Part shown: in pieces, positions 32,259-39,577 of the stretch
Position numbering within the stretch: the first letter of the stretch is position 1
Layout of the letters: every line of letters starts with the position of its first letter
NCBI GenBank assembly: GCA_017509155.1
Contig: JAFWQE010000187.1
Location: 1 to 48,073 of the forward strand
DNA: 48,073 bases
DNA from: Prevotella sp.
Lineage (GTDB): Bacteria > Bacteroidota > Bacteroidia > Bacteroidales > Bacteroidaceae
Reading direction: 5' to 3'
Translations under genes and position numbers: made by a program
The notes under the pieces: generated by a model
The model's input: only the letters and a program-made list of their open reading frames with translations
Database searches by the model: none
What the model was told of the DNA's origin: nothing

Positions 32259-33434
32259 CTACTGGGCAAACACCTTCTTGATGCGCTCCAGTGCCTCGGC
32301 AATCTTCTCGTCCTTTGCACAGAGCGAGATGCGGATGTAGCGCTCACCGTTGGAGCCGAAGATAAACCCGGGCGTGATGAACACACGGGCCTCGTGGAGC
32401 ACACGCTCGGTGAGTTGCTCGGCATCGTCATACTGGGCGGGTATCTTTCCCCAGAGGAACATGCCCACCTGTTGCGGGTCGAACTCGCAACCGAGGATGC
32501 GCATGATGTCCTCGGCCATGTTCCGCCTCCGACGATAGGTGTTGATGTTGGCCTCGCGGTGCCATTCGCCGCTGTTGCGGTATGCTTCGGCGGCTGCCAG
32601 CTGTATGCCTCGGAAGGTGCCGCTGTCGATGTTGCTCTTTATCTTCAGTATCCACTGTATGAACTGCGCATTAGACGCACAGAGGCCAACGCGCCATCCG
32701 GGCATGTTATGGCTCTTTGACATGGAGTTGAACTCAATGCAGCAGTCCTTGGCGCCGTCCACCTGCAGGAGCGAGAGCGGATGCTCATTGAGAATGAAAG
32801 AATAGGGATTGTCGTTGACCACCACGATGCCATGGTCCTGGGCGAAGCGCACCAGCCGCTCGTAGGTCTCCTTGCGGGCGGCACCTCCTGTGGGCATGTT
32901 GGGATAGTTCGTCCACATCAGTCTCACGTCGTCGAGGTTCATCTGCTCCAGCGCATCGAAGTCGGGCTGCCAGCCGTTGTTTTCCAGCAGGTCGTAGTTG
33001 ACCACCTCGGCTCCCAGAATCTTACTCAGCGACGTGTAGGTAGGATAGCCTGGGTTGGGCACGAGCACCTTTTCGCCGGGGTTGACAAAGGCCAGCGTGG
33101 TGTGGAGGATGCCCTCCTTGCTGCCTATGAGCGGCTGTATCTCGGTCTGCGGATTGAGCTCCACGCCATACCACCGCAGATAGAAATCGGCCATCGCCTG
33201 TCGCAACTCGGGCGTGCCCATGGTGGGCTGATAGCCGTGGGCATTAGGATTGCGCGCCACCTCACAGAGCTTTTCCACGGTCTGTTCCGAAGGTGGCATG
33301 TCCGGACTGCCAATGGCCAGACTGATGATGTCTTTTCCCTGCGCATTGAGACTGGCCACTTCTTTCAGCTTGCGGCTGAAATAATACTCGGTCACTTGCT
33401 GTAGCCTTGCGGCTGCCTTTATTTCCTTTTTCAT
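32259..33434 (-). CDS. PLP-dependent class I/II aminotransferase (aromatic pathway)
   Basis: A 391-residue fold type I aminotransferase. GSPDMPPS near 40-47, NPGYPTY (about 124-130), NYPNMPTGG, NDNPYSF and the Schiff-base lysine in NSMSKSHNMPGWRVG are present. Its place between pheA and the DAHPS/CM gene suggests that it transaminates phenylpyruvate, 4-hydroxyphenylpyruvate or prephenate, an inference from context. ATG 33434 is chosen since the preceding 12 residues (Lys/Glu-rich) fall in a likely leader; 33470 is an alternative. It lies 49 nt upstream of the DAHPS/CM gene. Confidence 0.9.
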   Translation of the reverse strand: MKKEIKAAARLQQVTEYYFSRKLKEVASLNAQGKDIISLAIGSPDMPPSEQTVEKLCEVARNPNAHGYQPTMGTPELRQAMADFYLRWYGVELNPQTEIQPLIGSKEGILHTTLAFVNPGEKVLVPNPGYPTYTSLSKILGAEVVNYDLLENNGWQPDFDALEQMNLDDVRLMWTNYPNMPTGGAARKETYERLVRFAQDHGIVVVNDNPYSFILNEHPLSLLQVDGAKDCCIEFNSMSKSHNMPGWRVGLCASNAQFIQWILKIKSNIDSGTFRGIQLAAAEAYRNSGEWHREANINTYRRRRNMAEDIMRILGCEFDPQQVGMFLWGKIPAQYDDAEQLTERVLHEARVFITPGFIFGSNGERYIRISLCAKDEKIAEALERIKKVFAQ

Positions 33435-33556
33435 GCTTTTCTTTTCCTCTTTTTTATGCCATGAGGCCATATTTTGTTCATTCTTGTCTTTTTCTCACCT
33501 CTCCCCTCTCCCTCCATTCGGGAGGGCTGGGATGGGTTCTCCCCTCTCACGTATAT

Positions 33557-33653
33557 TGGGAGTTTAGGAGTTTAGGAGTTTGGGAGTTTGGACGATACTT
33601 CTCACTTCTCACTTTTCACTTAAACATCCCCCTCGGGGGCTTGGGGGGCTTCT
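33557..33653. repeat. Family A array followed by family C palindrome
   Basis: Four GGAGTTTAG/GGAGTTTGG units end in GGACGATACT (33591-33600), then CACTTCTCACTTTTCACTT, then CCCCCTCGGGGGCTTGGGG. A further family C copy lies at about 33500-33540. The repeats separate pheA from the aminotransferase gene. Confidence 0.8.
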
Positions 33654-33656
33654 CAC

Positions 33657-34490
33657 TTAATTCTTCGCGATATATTCCCCCAGCACTTTCAGCTCGCGTG
33701 TGAGCGGCGCAATCGCATCGATGCTCTGCCGGTAGCGTGTCAGCGAGTCGTAGGTCACATCCACATAGAACATGTACTCCCACTCGCGCCCAATGATTGG
33801 GAGCGACTGTATCTTGGTGAGGTTGATCTTGTAGAACGACAAGATGCTGAGCACCTGCGACAGCTTGCCTTCCTCGTGAGGGAGCGAGAACACCAGACTG
33901 GCTTTGTCTGCGCGTTCCAGAGGTCGCAGGAAGTCGGCCTTCATGGGGTTGCAAACCACGAGAAACCGCGTGAAGTTGTGTTTGTTGTCCTCAATGTTGT
34001 CCTCCAGGATACGCATGCCGTACAGCCGTGCCGCGTCGCTGCTGCAGATGGCGGCCCACCCCCGGCACTGGTTCTCGCTGATGAATTTGGCCGCGCCTGC
34101 CGTATCCTCGGCCTCCACAAGTTTCATTTCCGGATGGTTCTCAAGGAAGTGGCGGCACTGCATGAGCGCCACGGGATGGGAATGCACCTCATTGACGGTG
34201 GCCCAGTTGTCGTCGGGCAGACAACAGATGCAGTGGGAGATGTGCAGCTTGTGCTCACCCACGATGCATGTTCCCGAGTCGCGCAGCAGCTCGTAGTTGT
34301 GGAGCAGGCTGCCGGCAATGGTGTTCTCGATGGCCACCATGCCAATGGCGGTGGGGTCGCGCTTGATGTTCTCAAACACCTGTTCGAAGGTGGAGCAGCA
34401 GATGAGCTGCACCTGCTGACCGTCGAAATACTGGTGGGTGGCCATGTCGTGGAAAGAACCCACAAGGCCCTGTATCGCTATTCTCTTCAT
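33657..34490 (-). CDS. pheA: Prephenate dehydratase with ACT domain
   Basis: A 277-residue enzyme (282 if the ATG at 34505 is used) converting prephenate to phenylpyruvate. The periplasmic-binding-like catalytic domain (1-~185) has the N-terminal GLVGSFHDMA, VAIENTIAGSLLHNYELL (about 76-93) and TRFLVV; the ACT domain (about 195-275) starts SLVFSLPHEEGKLSQVL. The regulatory ESRP motif of classical ACT domains is replaced by KIQSLPI, so allosteric binding of Phe may differ. It is the first gene of the aromatic operon, about 140 nt downstream of the attenuator terminator. Confidence 0.93.
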   Translation of the reverse strand: MKRIAIQGLVGSFHDMATHQYFDGQQVQLICCSTFEQVFENIKRDPTAIGMVAIENTIAGSLLHNYELLRDSGTCIVGEHKLHISHCICCLPDDNWATVNEVHSHPVALMQCRHFLENHPEMKLVEAEDTAGAAKFISENQCRGWAAICSSDAARLYGMRILEDNIEDNKHNFTRFLVVCNPMKADFLRPLERADKASLVFSLPHEEGKLSQVLSILSFYKINLTKIQSLPIIGREWEYMFYVDVTYDSLTRYRQSIDAIAPLTRELKVLGEYIAKN

Positions 34491-34629
34491 TTGTCTCTTC
34501 TTCATTGGCGATGAGATGTAGGCAACAGGCCATCATCATGTCGCCTGCTTGCCAGACCGCTCATCATCGGGTTCTCCTCATTCTTTGTTCACTATCCATT
34601 GTTTTACTTCTCTCGGCGCGCTGCGCCTC

Positions 34630-34668
34630 AAAAACAAATCCCGCCTCACATGTTCTGTGAAGCGGGAC
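34630..34668 (-). terminator. Attenuator terminator of the aromatic operon
   Basis: On the minus strand CCCGCTTCACA (34666-34656), loop GAACA, and TGTGAGGCGGG (34650-34640) form an 11-bp stem with one U-G pair, followed by ATTTGTTTTT. It lies between the leader peptide and pheA. Its upstream arm is perfectly complementary over 13 nt to 34727-34739 in the leader peptide gene, so a competing antiterminator can form. Confidence 0.88.
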
Positions 34669-34714
34669 CGTGATGTTTATCTTCTGTTCATCTTGTCATG
34701 TCCTAAGTTGAAAT

Positions 34715-34789
34715 CTATACGCAACTTCCCGCTTCACAGTAGCCTGCAAAGTAATAATAATAGCCGTAAAAGAATGCGTATGACTTCAT
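34715..34789 (-). CDS. Tyr/Phe-rich leader peptide of attenuator
   Basis: A 24-residue open frame, ATG at 34789, TAG at 34715. Tyr is at positions 4, 8, 10, 11, 12, 13 and 17 and Phe at 6, 7 and 14, so 10 of 24 codons are aromatic, with the run YYYYF at 10-14. It starts ~22 nt after the predicted transcription start. The segment after Tyr17 (34739-34727) is the antiterminator strand. A ribosome stalled at codons 10-14 for lack of charged tRNA would leave that strand free; one reaching the stop codon would cover it. This is classical ribosome-mediated attenuation, inferred from sequence. Confidence 0.85.
   Translation of the reverse strand: MKSYAFFYGYYYYFAGYCEAGSCV
34727..34739 (-). promoter_or_regulatory. 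Antiterminator strand
   Basis: CTGTGAAGCGGGA on the minus strand is exactly complementary to TCCCGCTTCACAG of the terminator (34655-34667). It overlaps the last codons of the leader peptide. Confidence 0.85.
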
Positions 34790-34817
34790 TTTTATTACTA
34801 TTTTTCTATTATGGGTG

Positions 34818-34849
34818 CAAATTTATCGCTTTTCCGCGAAACCGACAAA
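34818..34849 (-). promoter_or_regulatory. Promoter of the aromatic amino acid operon
   Basis: On the minus strand TTTG (34846-34849) and TAAATTTG (34818-34825) are 20 nt apart. The start is expected near 34811, just upstream of the leader peptide. Confidence 0.8.
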
Positions 34850-34865
34850 CATTTTGCCATCTTTT

Positions 34866-35024
34866 TTACGAAAAAAACTCAACTTTGCTATTTTCGCCAT
34901 CGGTGAACCCATTGAAATAGGCATTAGCCAGATGGTCGGGATCATGTGCGGCTAATGTCTGCAGGCTCTCCGCAGCAAGCACACTGGCTTTGCGTCGTTT
35001 TCCGTCAGGGCTTGTCATCATCAT
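34866..35024 (-). CDS. Possible small protein of unknown function
   Basis: A 52-residue open frame that starts with three Met codons. Its composition (AAESLQTLAAHDPDHLANAY, then FNGFTDGEN) looks protein-like rather than random, but no family was recognised and no promoter is clear. It ends 17 nt before the -33 box of the aromatic operon. It could be a real small gene or a remnant of a larger one. Confidence 0.35.
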   Translation of the reverse strand: MMMTSPDGKRRKASVLAAESLQTLAAHDPDHLANAYFNGFTDGENSKVEFFS

Positions 35025-35391
35025 CTGTGCCTTCCCCCTTCTCCCCCACTCTTTTCGCCCGCTGTTCCTGTCATTTCTGCCATGCTAATCCGCCAGTTTC
35101 TTGCAACAATACCAATGGAATTGTTAGACAAATGCAATGAATTCGTTGAACGAAATCAATGGAATCGTTGAACGAAACCAATGGAATCGATTCGTCAATT
35201 TGCCGCTTACGTTCCTTTCGCGCGTCATTTTCAGAAGCTGCGGATGCCGCCTTTGTTGCTTTTAGCTGCTGCCCTTTGTTGCTTTTATCTGCCTGTTTCG
35301 TCTTTGCAAACGATCGTCCGCTCGTCAAAACAAACATCATGCGACATTGATGCGTGCCATGCTTCAACGCCTCCGACATGAAAAGGCGGCC
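35025..35391. other. Spacer with 22-bp tandem repeats, no confident gene
   Basis: Holds the tandem repeat at 35113-35198. Open frames on both strands between 35160 and 35390 are short and lack start context or family resemblance. Confidence 0.5.
35113..35198. repeat. 22-bp tandem repeat
   Basis: Units begin at 35113, 35135, 35157 and 35179 with the common form CAATGGAATCGTTGAACGAA; the first is the most diverged and the last is cut short into ATCGATTCGTC. Confidence 0.85.
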
Positions 35392-35419
35392 TTCGCATGT
35401 GCGAAAGCCGCCGTTCTTG
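35392..35419 (-). terminator. Terminator of the NfeD/SPFH/lipoprotein operon
   Basis: On the minus strand GGCGGCTTTCGCA and TGCGAAGGCCGCC pair with one mismatch, followed by TTTTC. It lies 22 nt after the lipoprotein stop codon. Confidence 0.75.
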
Positions 35420-35440
35420 GGGTGACGGAAAGAAATGTCG

Positions 35441-35920
35441 CTACTTGCGGCGCAGCTCTGACTTGTCGATGACCACGTAGATGGTGTCCACCACATGTCC
35501 CTGGCGTGCGCCGCTGTTGCGCAGCGGATTGGCGAAGTCGCGGTCGAGAATGGTCACCTCGTCGACGAAATAGTCGGAACGTCCACGGTTCTCAAACCAG
35601 TTCCAGCCCTTCACCTTGTGGTACTTCACCTTGATTTTCCAGCCTTCTATCTGTGCCTGATAGAGCAGATGGACGAGCGAGTCCTGATCGGTGCGGTCGT
35701 TGTCGAGCGAGAACATGAAGGGCTCGCCGGCGGTGTTCATGCCTGTCTGCGTGAGGTTGAGGCGCCCGTCCCAAGAGTCCCAGATGAGTCCCGACTGCGC
35801 AAACTCGATGACGGTGCCCACCTTCTCGCCGCGCGAATAGTTCTCGCTGCAAGCCGCCAGCGCGAGCATGGCCAGCAGCAGCGAGAACATGGCGATGGCC
35901 TTGTTCTTCATCCGGCTCAT
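35441..35920 (-). CDS. Conserved Bacteroidota lipoprotein
   Basis: A 159-residue lipoprotein with lipobox LALAAC (about Cys24), then SENYSRGEKVGTVIEFAQSGLIWDSWDG, a pattern I recall from a conserved Bacteroidota lipoprotein family of unknown role. The C-terminal 40 residues are charged. Its start overlaps the stop of the SPFH gene by 4 nt, so it is translationally coupled and probably works with the SPFH/NfeD pair at the membrane. An ATG at 35911 is an alternative start. Confidence 0.8.
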   Translation of the reverse strand: MSRMKNKAIAMFSLLLAMLALAACSENYSRGEKVGTVIEFAQSGLIWDSWDGRLNLTQTGMNTAGEPFMFSLDNDRTDQDSLVHLLYQAQIEGWKIKVKYHKVKGWNWFENRGRSDYFVDEVTILDRDFANPLRNSGARQGHVVDTIYVVIDKSELRRK

Positions 35921-36870
35921 CCTTCCTTGAAGAGTTCCTTGATGCCGCCGATACTTCCCATCACGTTGGTTGCCTCATAGGGCAGGTACACGGTCTTGGT
36001 CTTGTCGCCCTTGGCCAGCTCTTCCATCATCTGTATATACTTCTGAGCGAGCAGGTAGTTGGCGGGATTGGTCGACTTGCCCACAGCTTCGGTAATCTTC
36101 TCAATGGCAACGGCCTCGGCCTCTGCCTTGCGGATGCGTGCCTGTGCCTCACCTTCTGCGTGGAGGATGGCCTGCTGCTTGGCGGCCTCAGCGCGGTTGA
36201 TCATGGCGGTCTTCTCACCCTCAGAGGCAAGGATCTCGGCTGCCTTCTCACCCTCGGATGTCAATATCTGAGCACGCTTATTGCGCTCGGCCTGCATCTG
36301 CTTCTCCATGGCATTGAGCACGGTTGCCGGCGGCACGATGTCCTGCAGCTCAACGCGGTTCACCTTCACGCCCCATTTGTCGGTGGCATCGTCGAGCACG
36401 GCGCGCAGCTTGGTGTTGATGGTGTCGCGCGAGGTGAGCGTCTCGTCGAGCTCCAGCTCACCGATGATGTTACGCAGGGTGGTCTGCGTGAGCTTCTCAA
36501 TGGCGTTGGGCAGGTTGGAAATCTCGTACACTGCCTTGAAGGGGTCGACAATCTGGAAGTAGAGCAAGGCATTGATCTCCATCTGGATGTTGTCCTTCGT
36601 GATGACGTTCTGCGACGGGAAGTCGTAGACCTGTTCGCGCAGGTCGATGCTGTTGGAGTAGGAATAGCGCCCACGGTTGAGCACCACGATGTCCTTGGCG
36701 CGGTCGATGAAGGGGATGATCAGGTTGACACCTGGGTTGAGGGTTGCATAATAACGACCCAGTCGCTCGATGATCTTCGTTTCCGACTGCGGGATGATGA
36801 CGAGGGCCTTCTTGGCAATGATAACCACGAGAATCACGATGGCTATCAGTACATAAGTCATAATGTTCAT
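35917..36870 (-). CDS. SPFH/Band 7 membrane protein (QmcA/stomatin type)
   Basis: A 317-residue protein. One N-terminal transmembrane helix (about 3-22) is followed by the SPFH domain (about 25-185; IIPQSETKIIERLGRYYATLNPGVNLIIPFID) and a long Ala/Glu-rich helix (about 190-270, AERNKRAQILTSEGEKAAEI), then a short tail. Such proteins form large membrane-bound oligomers that scaffold proteases and lipid domains. The upstream partner NfeD has its matching OB-fold domain, the usual pairing. Confidence 0.93.
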   Translation of the reverse strand: MNIMTYVLIAIVILVVIIAKKALVIIPQSETKIIERLGRYYATLNPGVNLIIPFIDRAKDIVVLNRGRYSYSNSIDLREQVYDFPSQNVITKDNIQMEINALLYFQIVDPFKAVYEISNLPNAIEKLTQTTLRNIIGELELDETLTSRDTINTKLRAVLDDATDKWGVKVNRVELQDIVPPATVLNAMEKQMQAERNKRAQILTSEGEKAAEILASEGEKTAMINRAEAAKQQAILHAEGEAQARIRKAEAEAVAIEKITEAVGKSTNPANYLLAQKYIQMMEELAKGDKTKTVYLPYEATNVMGSIGGIKELFKEG

Positions 36871-36922
36871 AACGTTGATACTGTTTAAGGATTATTGTTT
36901 AATGTTTAATGATTTGTCGTTT

Positions 36923-37372
36923 TCAGGCCTTGACCACGGTGATGATGGTGCTTTCGCGGCCTACCACGCGCACAAAGTTGCCCACCTCTACGGCCTCCTG
37001 GGTCTGGCTCACGGCTTTCCACACGTCGCCGTCGATGGCGACGCGTCCATATCCGCCCGACTCAATCTGCTCGACCACGCGTCCGCGGCGTCCGATGAGG
37101 GCGTCGGCGTTGCTCAGCCGCTGCTCTTCGTTGCGGTGGAAATAGCGCAGGGCTACGGGGCGCACGAAGAAGAGACTGATCAGGGTGAACAGGGCAAAGG
37201 CACCTATCTGCCAGTAGAGCGACAAGCCGAAGACATCGGCAAGGGCACCAAACACGGCACCGATGGAGAAGCAGAGGATGAAGAAATCGCCTGCCGTGAG
37301 CTCCAGAATGAGGCATACCAAGGCCACTACGGCCCACAGTTGCCAGAGATGTTGTGAAAGATAGTCAATCAT
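36923..37372 (-). CDS. NfeD family protein
   Basis: A 149-residue membrane protein with three helices (about 8-26, 29-50, 54-74) and a C-terminal OB-fold NfeD domain (about 85-149; ALIGRRGRVVEQIESGGYGRVAIDGDVWKAV). NfeD proteins partner with SPFH proteins; the pair is adjacent here (52-nt gap). The short form lacks the ClpP-like protease domain found in long NfeD proteins. Confidence 0.92.
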   Translation of the reverse strand: MIDYLSQHLWQLWAVVALVCLILELTAGDFFILCFSIGAVFGALADVFGLSLYWQIGAFALFTLISLFFVRPVALRYFHRNEEQRLSNADALIGRRGRVVEQIESGGYGRVAIDGDVWKAVSQTQEAVEVGNFVRVVGRESTIITVVKA

Positions 37373-37396
37373 AGTCTTTACTCTTTTTATTATAGT

Positions 37397-37530
37397 TTAT
37401 TCAAGTTCTTTGCAAGCAAAGCGAACGAGGTCGGTGGTGAGAAGACCCTCCCCGGCCCTCCCTGTTTAGGGAGGGAGTGGTGAGAAGATAGAACCTACCC
37501 CAGCCCTCCCGAAGGGAGGGAGTGGTGAGA
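37397..37530. repeat. Mini-hairpin plus two family C palindromes
   Basis: CTTTGC-AA-GCAAAG (37408-37421) with a weaker CGAAC/GGTCG is followed by CCCTCCCTGTTTAGGGAGGG (37458-37477) and CCCTCCCGAAGGGAGGG (37505-37521). It lies between NfeD and TraB/GumN genes. Confidence 0.75.
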
Positions 37531-37542
37531 AGTGAGAGGATT

Positions 37543-38448
37543 TCACTTCATGCCTTCCACCTGATAGCCGGCCTTTCTCAGTCCTTCGAGGACACCTTTT
37601 TCACCCACCAGATGGGCGGCGCCTACGGCGAAGAAGGTGCTCTTCTCGCTCATCATCTGCGGCATCATCTTCAGCCAGTTGGCATTGCGGTTGTATATCA
37701 GGCGGTCTTTGTCCTCGGGCTTGCTGTCGCAATCGTTGCCCATCTCCCGCTCGAGTGCGTCCTCGATGGCTTTCAGGTCCTGCGAGAAGAACGCACTCAC
37801 CACATCGTCTGCCATCTGTTCCTGCCACTCCCTGTTGTCTACGACACACATCAGGCCCTTCACCTGATCCTCCATCGGCGTGCCATTGAACAGCACGTCC
37901 ACCTGGAAGTCTACCGTCTCGAAGCCCTTCACCGGCTTGCCAGCCTGGACCATCTGCTGCTGGAAATATCCGTCGAACGACGACAGCGGATTGAAATCCG
38001 GGTTCTTTTTCAGATACATCAGCACCGTGAGCTGCGTACTAAGTCCCTGAGGCGACATACGCCCCAACTGTTGGGCCACCATCGGATTGCTCAAATCGAC
38101 ACCCAACAAGTCCTTCAACAGGGCGTTCAGTCGCGACAATTCGTCGGCAGAGAGCAGTTTGTCGAGCGTCTGTCCCTCGGGCAACATCATCGCAGCCTGC
38201 ATCTTCTGCACACTCTCGTTTGACGTCAACTCGCTGATTTCGACCTCACCGCAGGCCTGTTCTGCTGTTTCAAGCGCTGCCTTCACTCCCGGAATGCTGT
38301 CGACGAACGACACCGGAGCCAGATGATAGGTACCAATAATAAACGACGGCTTCTGCAAGCCATTGCCCGTGATCTTGTAAAGAATCTGGGCGGGGGCACT
38401 CAACGTAGCTGCTACGATCAATGCCAGTGAAAACATTATCTTCTTCAT
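37543..38448 (-). CDS. TraB/GumN family protein
   Basis: A 301-residue exported protein with a signal peptide (1-21, ending APAQ). The family's N-terminal FIIGTYHLAP (37-46) and GEVEIS (about 67-72) and the C-terminal AVGAAHLVGEKGVLEGLRKAGYQV (near 275-298) are conserved; these Gly-x-x-His and Glu residues have been proposed as metalloprotease-like. Function in Bacteroidota is unsettled. A stand-alone gene, flanked by repeat clusters on both sides. Confidence 0.9.
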   Translation of the reverse strand: MKKIMFSLALIVAATLSAPAQILYKITGNGLQKPSFIIGTYHLAPVSFVDSIPGVKAALETAEQACGEVEISELTSNESVQKMQAAMMLPEGQTLDKLLSADELSRLNALLKDLLGVDLSNPMVAQQLGRMSPQGLSTQLTVLMYLKKNPDFNPLSSFDGYFQQQMVQAGKPVKGFETVDFQVDVLFNGTPMEDQVKGLMCVVDNREWQEQMADDVVSAFFSQDLKAIEDALEREMGNDCDSKPEDKDRLIYNRNANWLKMMPQMMSEKSTFFAVGAAHLVGEKGVLEGLRKAGYQVEGMK

Positions 38449-38492
38449 TTTCTATTCAATATTAATTATTAATATTCTTATTTATCACTTAT

Positions 38493-38706
38493 TTTGGGAG
38501 TTTAGGAGTTTGGGAGTTTAGGAGTTTGGACGATACTCTTGGAGCTCTGCTTGTCCTTTGGAGTTTAGGAGTTTGGACGATACTTCTCACCACTCACTTC
38601 TCGCTTTTCTACATCCCCCTCGGGGGCTTGGGGGGCTCCTCACTTATCACTTAAACATCCCCCTCGGGGGCTTGGGGGGCTTACCCTTGTCACTTAGCTT
38701 GGGGGG
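38493..38706. repeat. Family A arrays and family C palindromes
   Basis: GGAGTTTAG/GGAGTTTGG units end in GGACGATACT at 38528-38537, GCTCTGCTTGTCCTTTGG follows, a second shorter array ends in GGACGATACT (38574-38583), then CTCACTTCTCGCTTTT and three copies of GGGGGCTTGGGGGGCT-type family C to 38709. The last copy touches the stop codon of the HTH gene. Confidence 0.85.
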
Positions 38707-38708
38707 CT

Positions 38709-39392
38709 TCATAACCCCAGCACGAACTCATCCCAGTCTTTCGACGACCCTTTGCGCCCGAACACCTTATGGTAGAGCCGGCTGCGCGTGGTGGCGATGC
38801 TCTCTTTCGAGTGGGCTGTCAGCGTGGCAATGTCCTTGGGAGGGATGTGCACCTTGGTGAGCAGGCTGACGTAGTATTCCTGAGGTGTGAGCCGGTAGAG
38901 GCTGTAGAGCTTGTCGGTGAATCCCGTGTAGATGCTGTCTACGAGCTGAGTCAGCTCGGCCCAGTCGTCGGCCATCATCATGTGTCCCGTTTCCAGATAG
39001 CGCTGCAGGCGCCTGTACACGTCGGAGCTGAAGATCACGGTCTCGGCCTTCTGGCGCTTTTCCTGCTCAATGAGCGCCACCTTGTTGTCGTAGTCGAGCT
39101 TCGCGCGCCGCTCCTCCAGCTGCAGCCTCAGCATCGAGTTCTCGTCGTCGAGTTTCTGCGAAAGCGACTCCAGCTCAGCAATCTTCTGACGGTTGGCCTC
39201 GATGCGGCTGGCGCTCTGTGCCTCCTGCTCTGCCTGCATCGCGCGTACCTTTTTTAATCGCTCCTCCAGCAAACGCACCTTCCTGCGGCTATTCTGCACT
39301 GCTACGACGAACAACACCACATAGGTGACGGTGCAGAGGAGCAGCAGAAACAGCTCTCGCTGGGTCAATATGGCCAATAACGTCTGAATCAT
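38709..39392 (-). CDS. Membrane-anchored coiled-coil protein with LuxR-type HTH
   Basis: A 227-residue protein. One transmembrane helix (about 12-33) is followed by a charged coiled coil (about 38-115, KVRLLEERLKKVRAMQAEQEA) and a C-terminal helix-turn-helix region (about 165-215; LTPQEYYVSLLTKVHIPPKDIATL, then HSKESIATTRSRLYHKVFGRK) like the output domain of Bacteroidota TPR-HTH regulators. It would bind DNA from the membrane. The -7 box ends 4 nt before the ATG, so its mRNA should be leaderless. The last residues are next to repeat DNA, which may have affected the C-terminus. Confidence 0.8.
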   Translation of the reverse strand: MIQTLLAILTQRELFLLLLCTVTYVVLFVVAVQNSRRKVRLLEERLKKVRAMQAEQEAQSASRIEANRQKIAELESLSQKLDDENSMLRLQLEERRAKLDYDNKVALIEQEKRQKAETVIFSSDVYRRLQRYLETGHMMMADDWAELTQLVDSIYTGFTDKLYSLYRLTPQEYYVSLLTKVHIPPKDIATLTAHSKESIATTRSRLYHKVFGRKGSSKDWDEFVLGL

Positions 39393-39396
39393 AGTG

Positions 39397-39404
39397 CAAA
39401 GTTA
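39397..39404 (-). promoter_or_regulatory. -7 box directly before the HTH gene (leaderless)
   Basis: TAACTTTG on the minus strand is followed by CACT and the ATG at 39392. TTGG at 39424-39427 is a possible -33 element at 19 nt. Confidence 0.6.
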
Positions 39405-39577
39405 AGGAAAAAAAACGAACCCGCCAAGTATTTTGGTTCTCTTTAGTTTGCATTTGTATTATGGGGTTGCAAAAGTTCGCAATGGTTCGCAAAAGTTTGC
39501 AAACAAGCACTGACACTCGTCGTTGAAGCCTTACGGAGGTGAGAGGAGAGGAGTTAAGAATTAAGAAGTAAGAAGTG
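39405..39577. other. Spacer with repeated TTGCAAA/TTCGCAA motifs
   Basis: TTGCAAAAGTTCGCAA (about 39466-39481) and GTTCGCAAAAGTTTGC with the perfect palindrome GTTTGCAAAC (39495-39504) lie 60-110 bp upstream of the HTH gene. They are candidate operators, but this is inferred from pattern and position only. Confidence 0.35.

Noticed and set aside
34630..34849. T-box riboswitch upstream of pheA
   Set aside because: No T-box motif (UGGN bulge region) is seen, and the leader peptide with alternative pairing explains the region.
35181..35381. 66-codon open frame on the plus strand with a hydrophobic stretch
   Set aside because: No promoter or family resemblance, and it overlaps the 22-bp repeat at its start.
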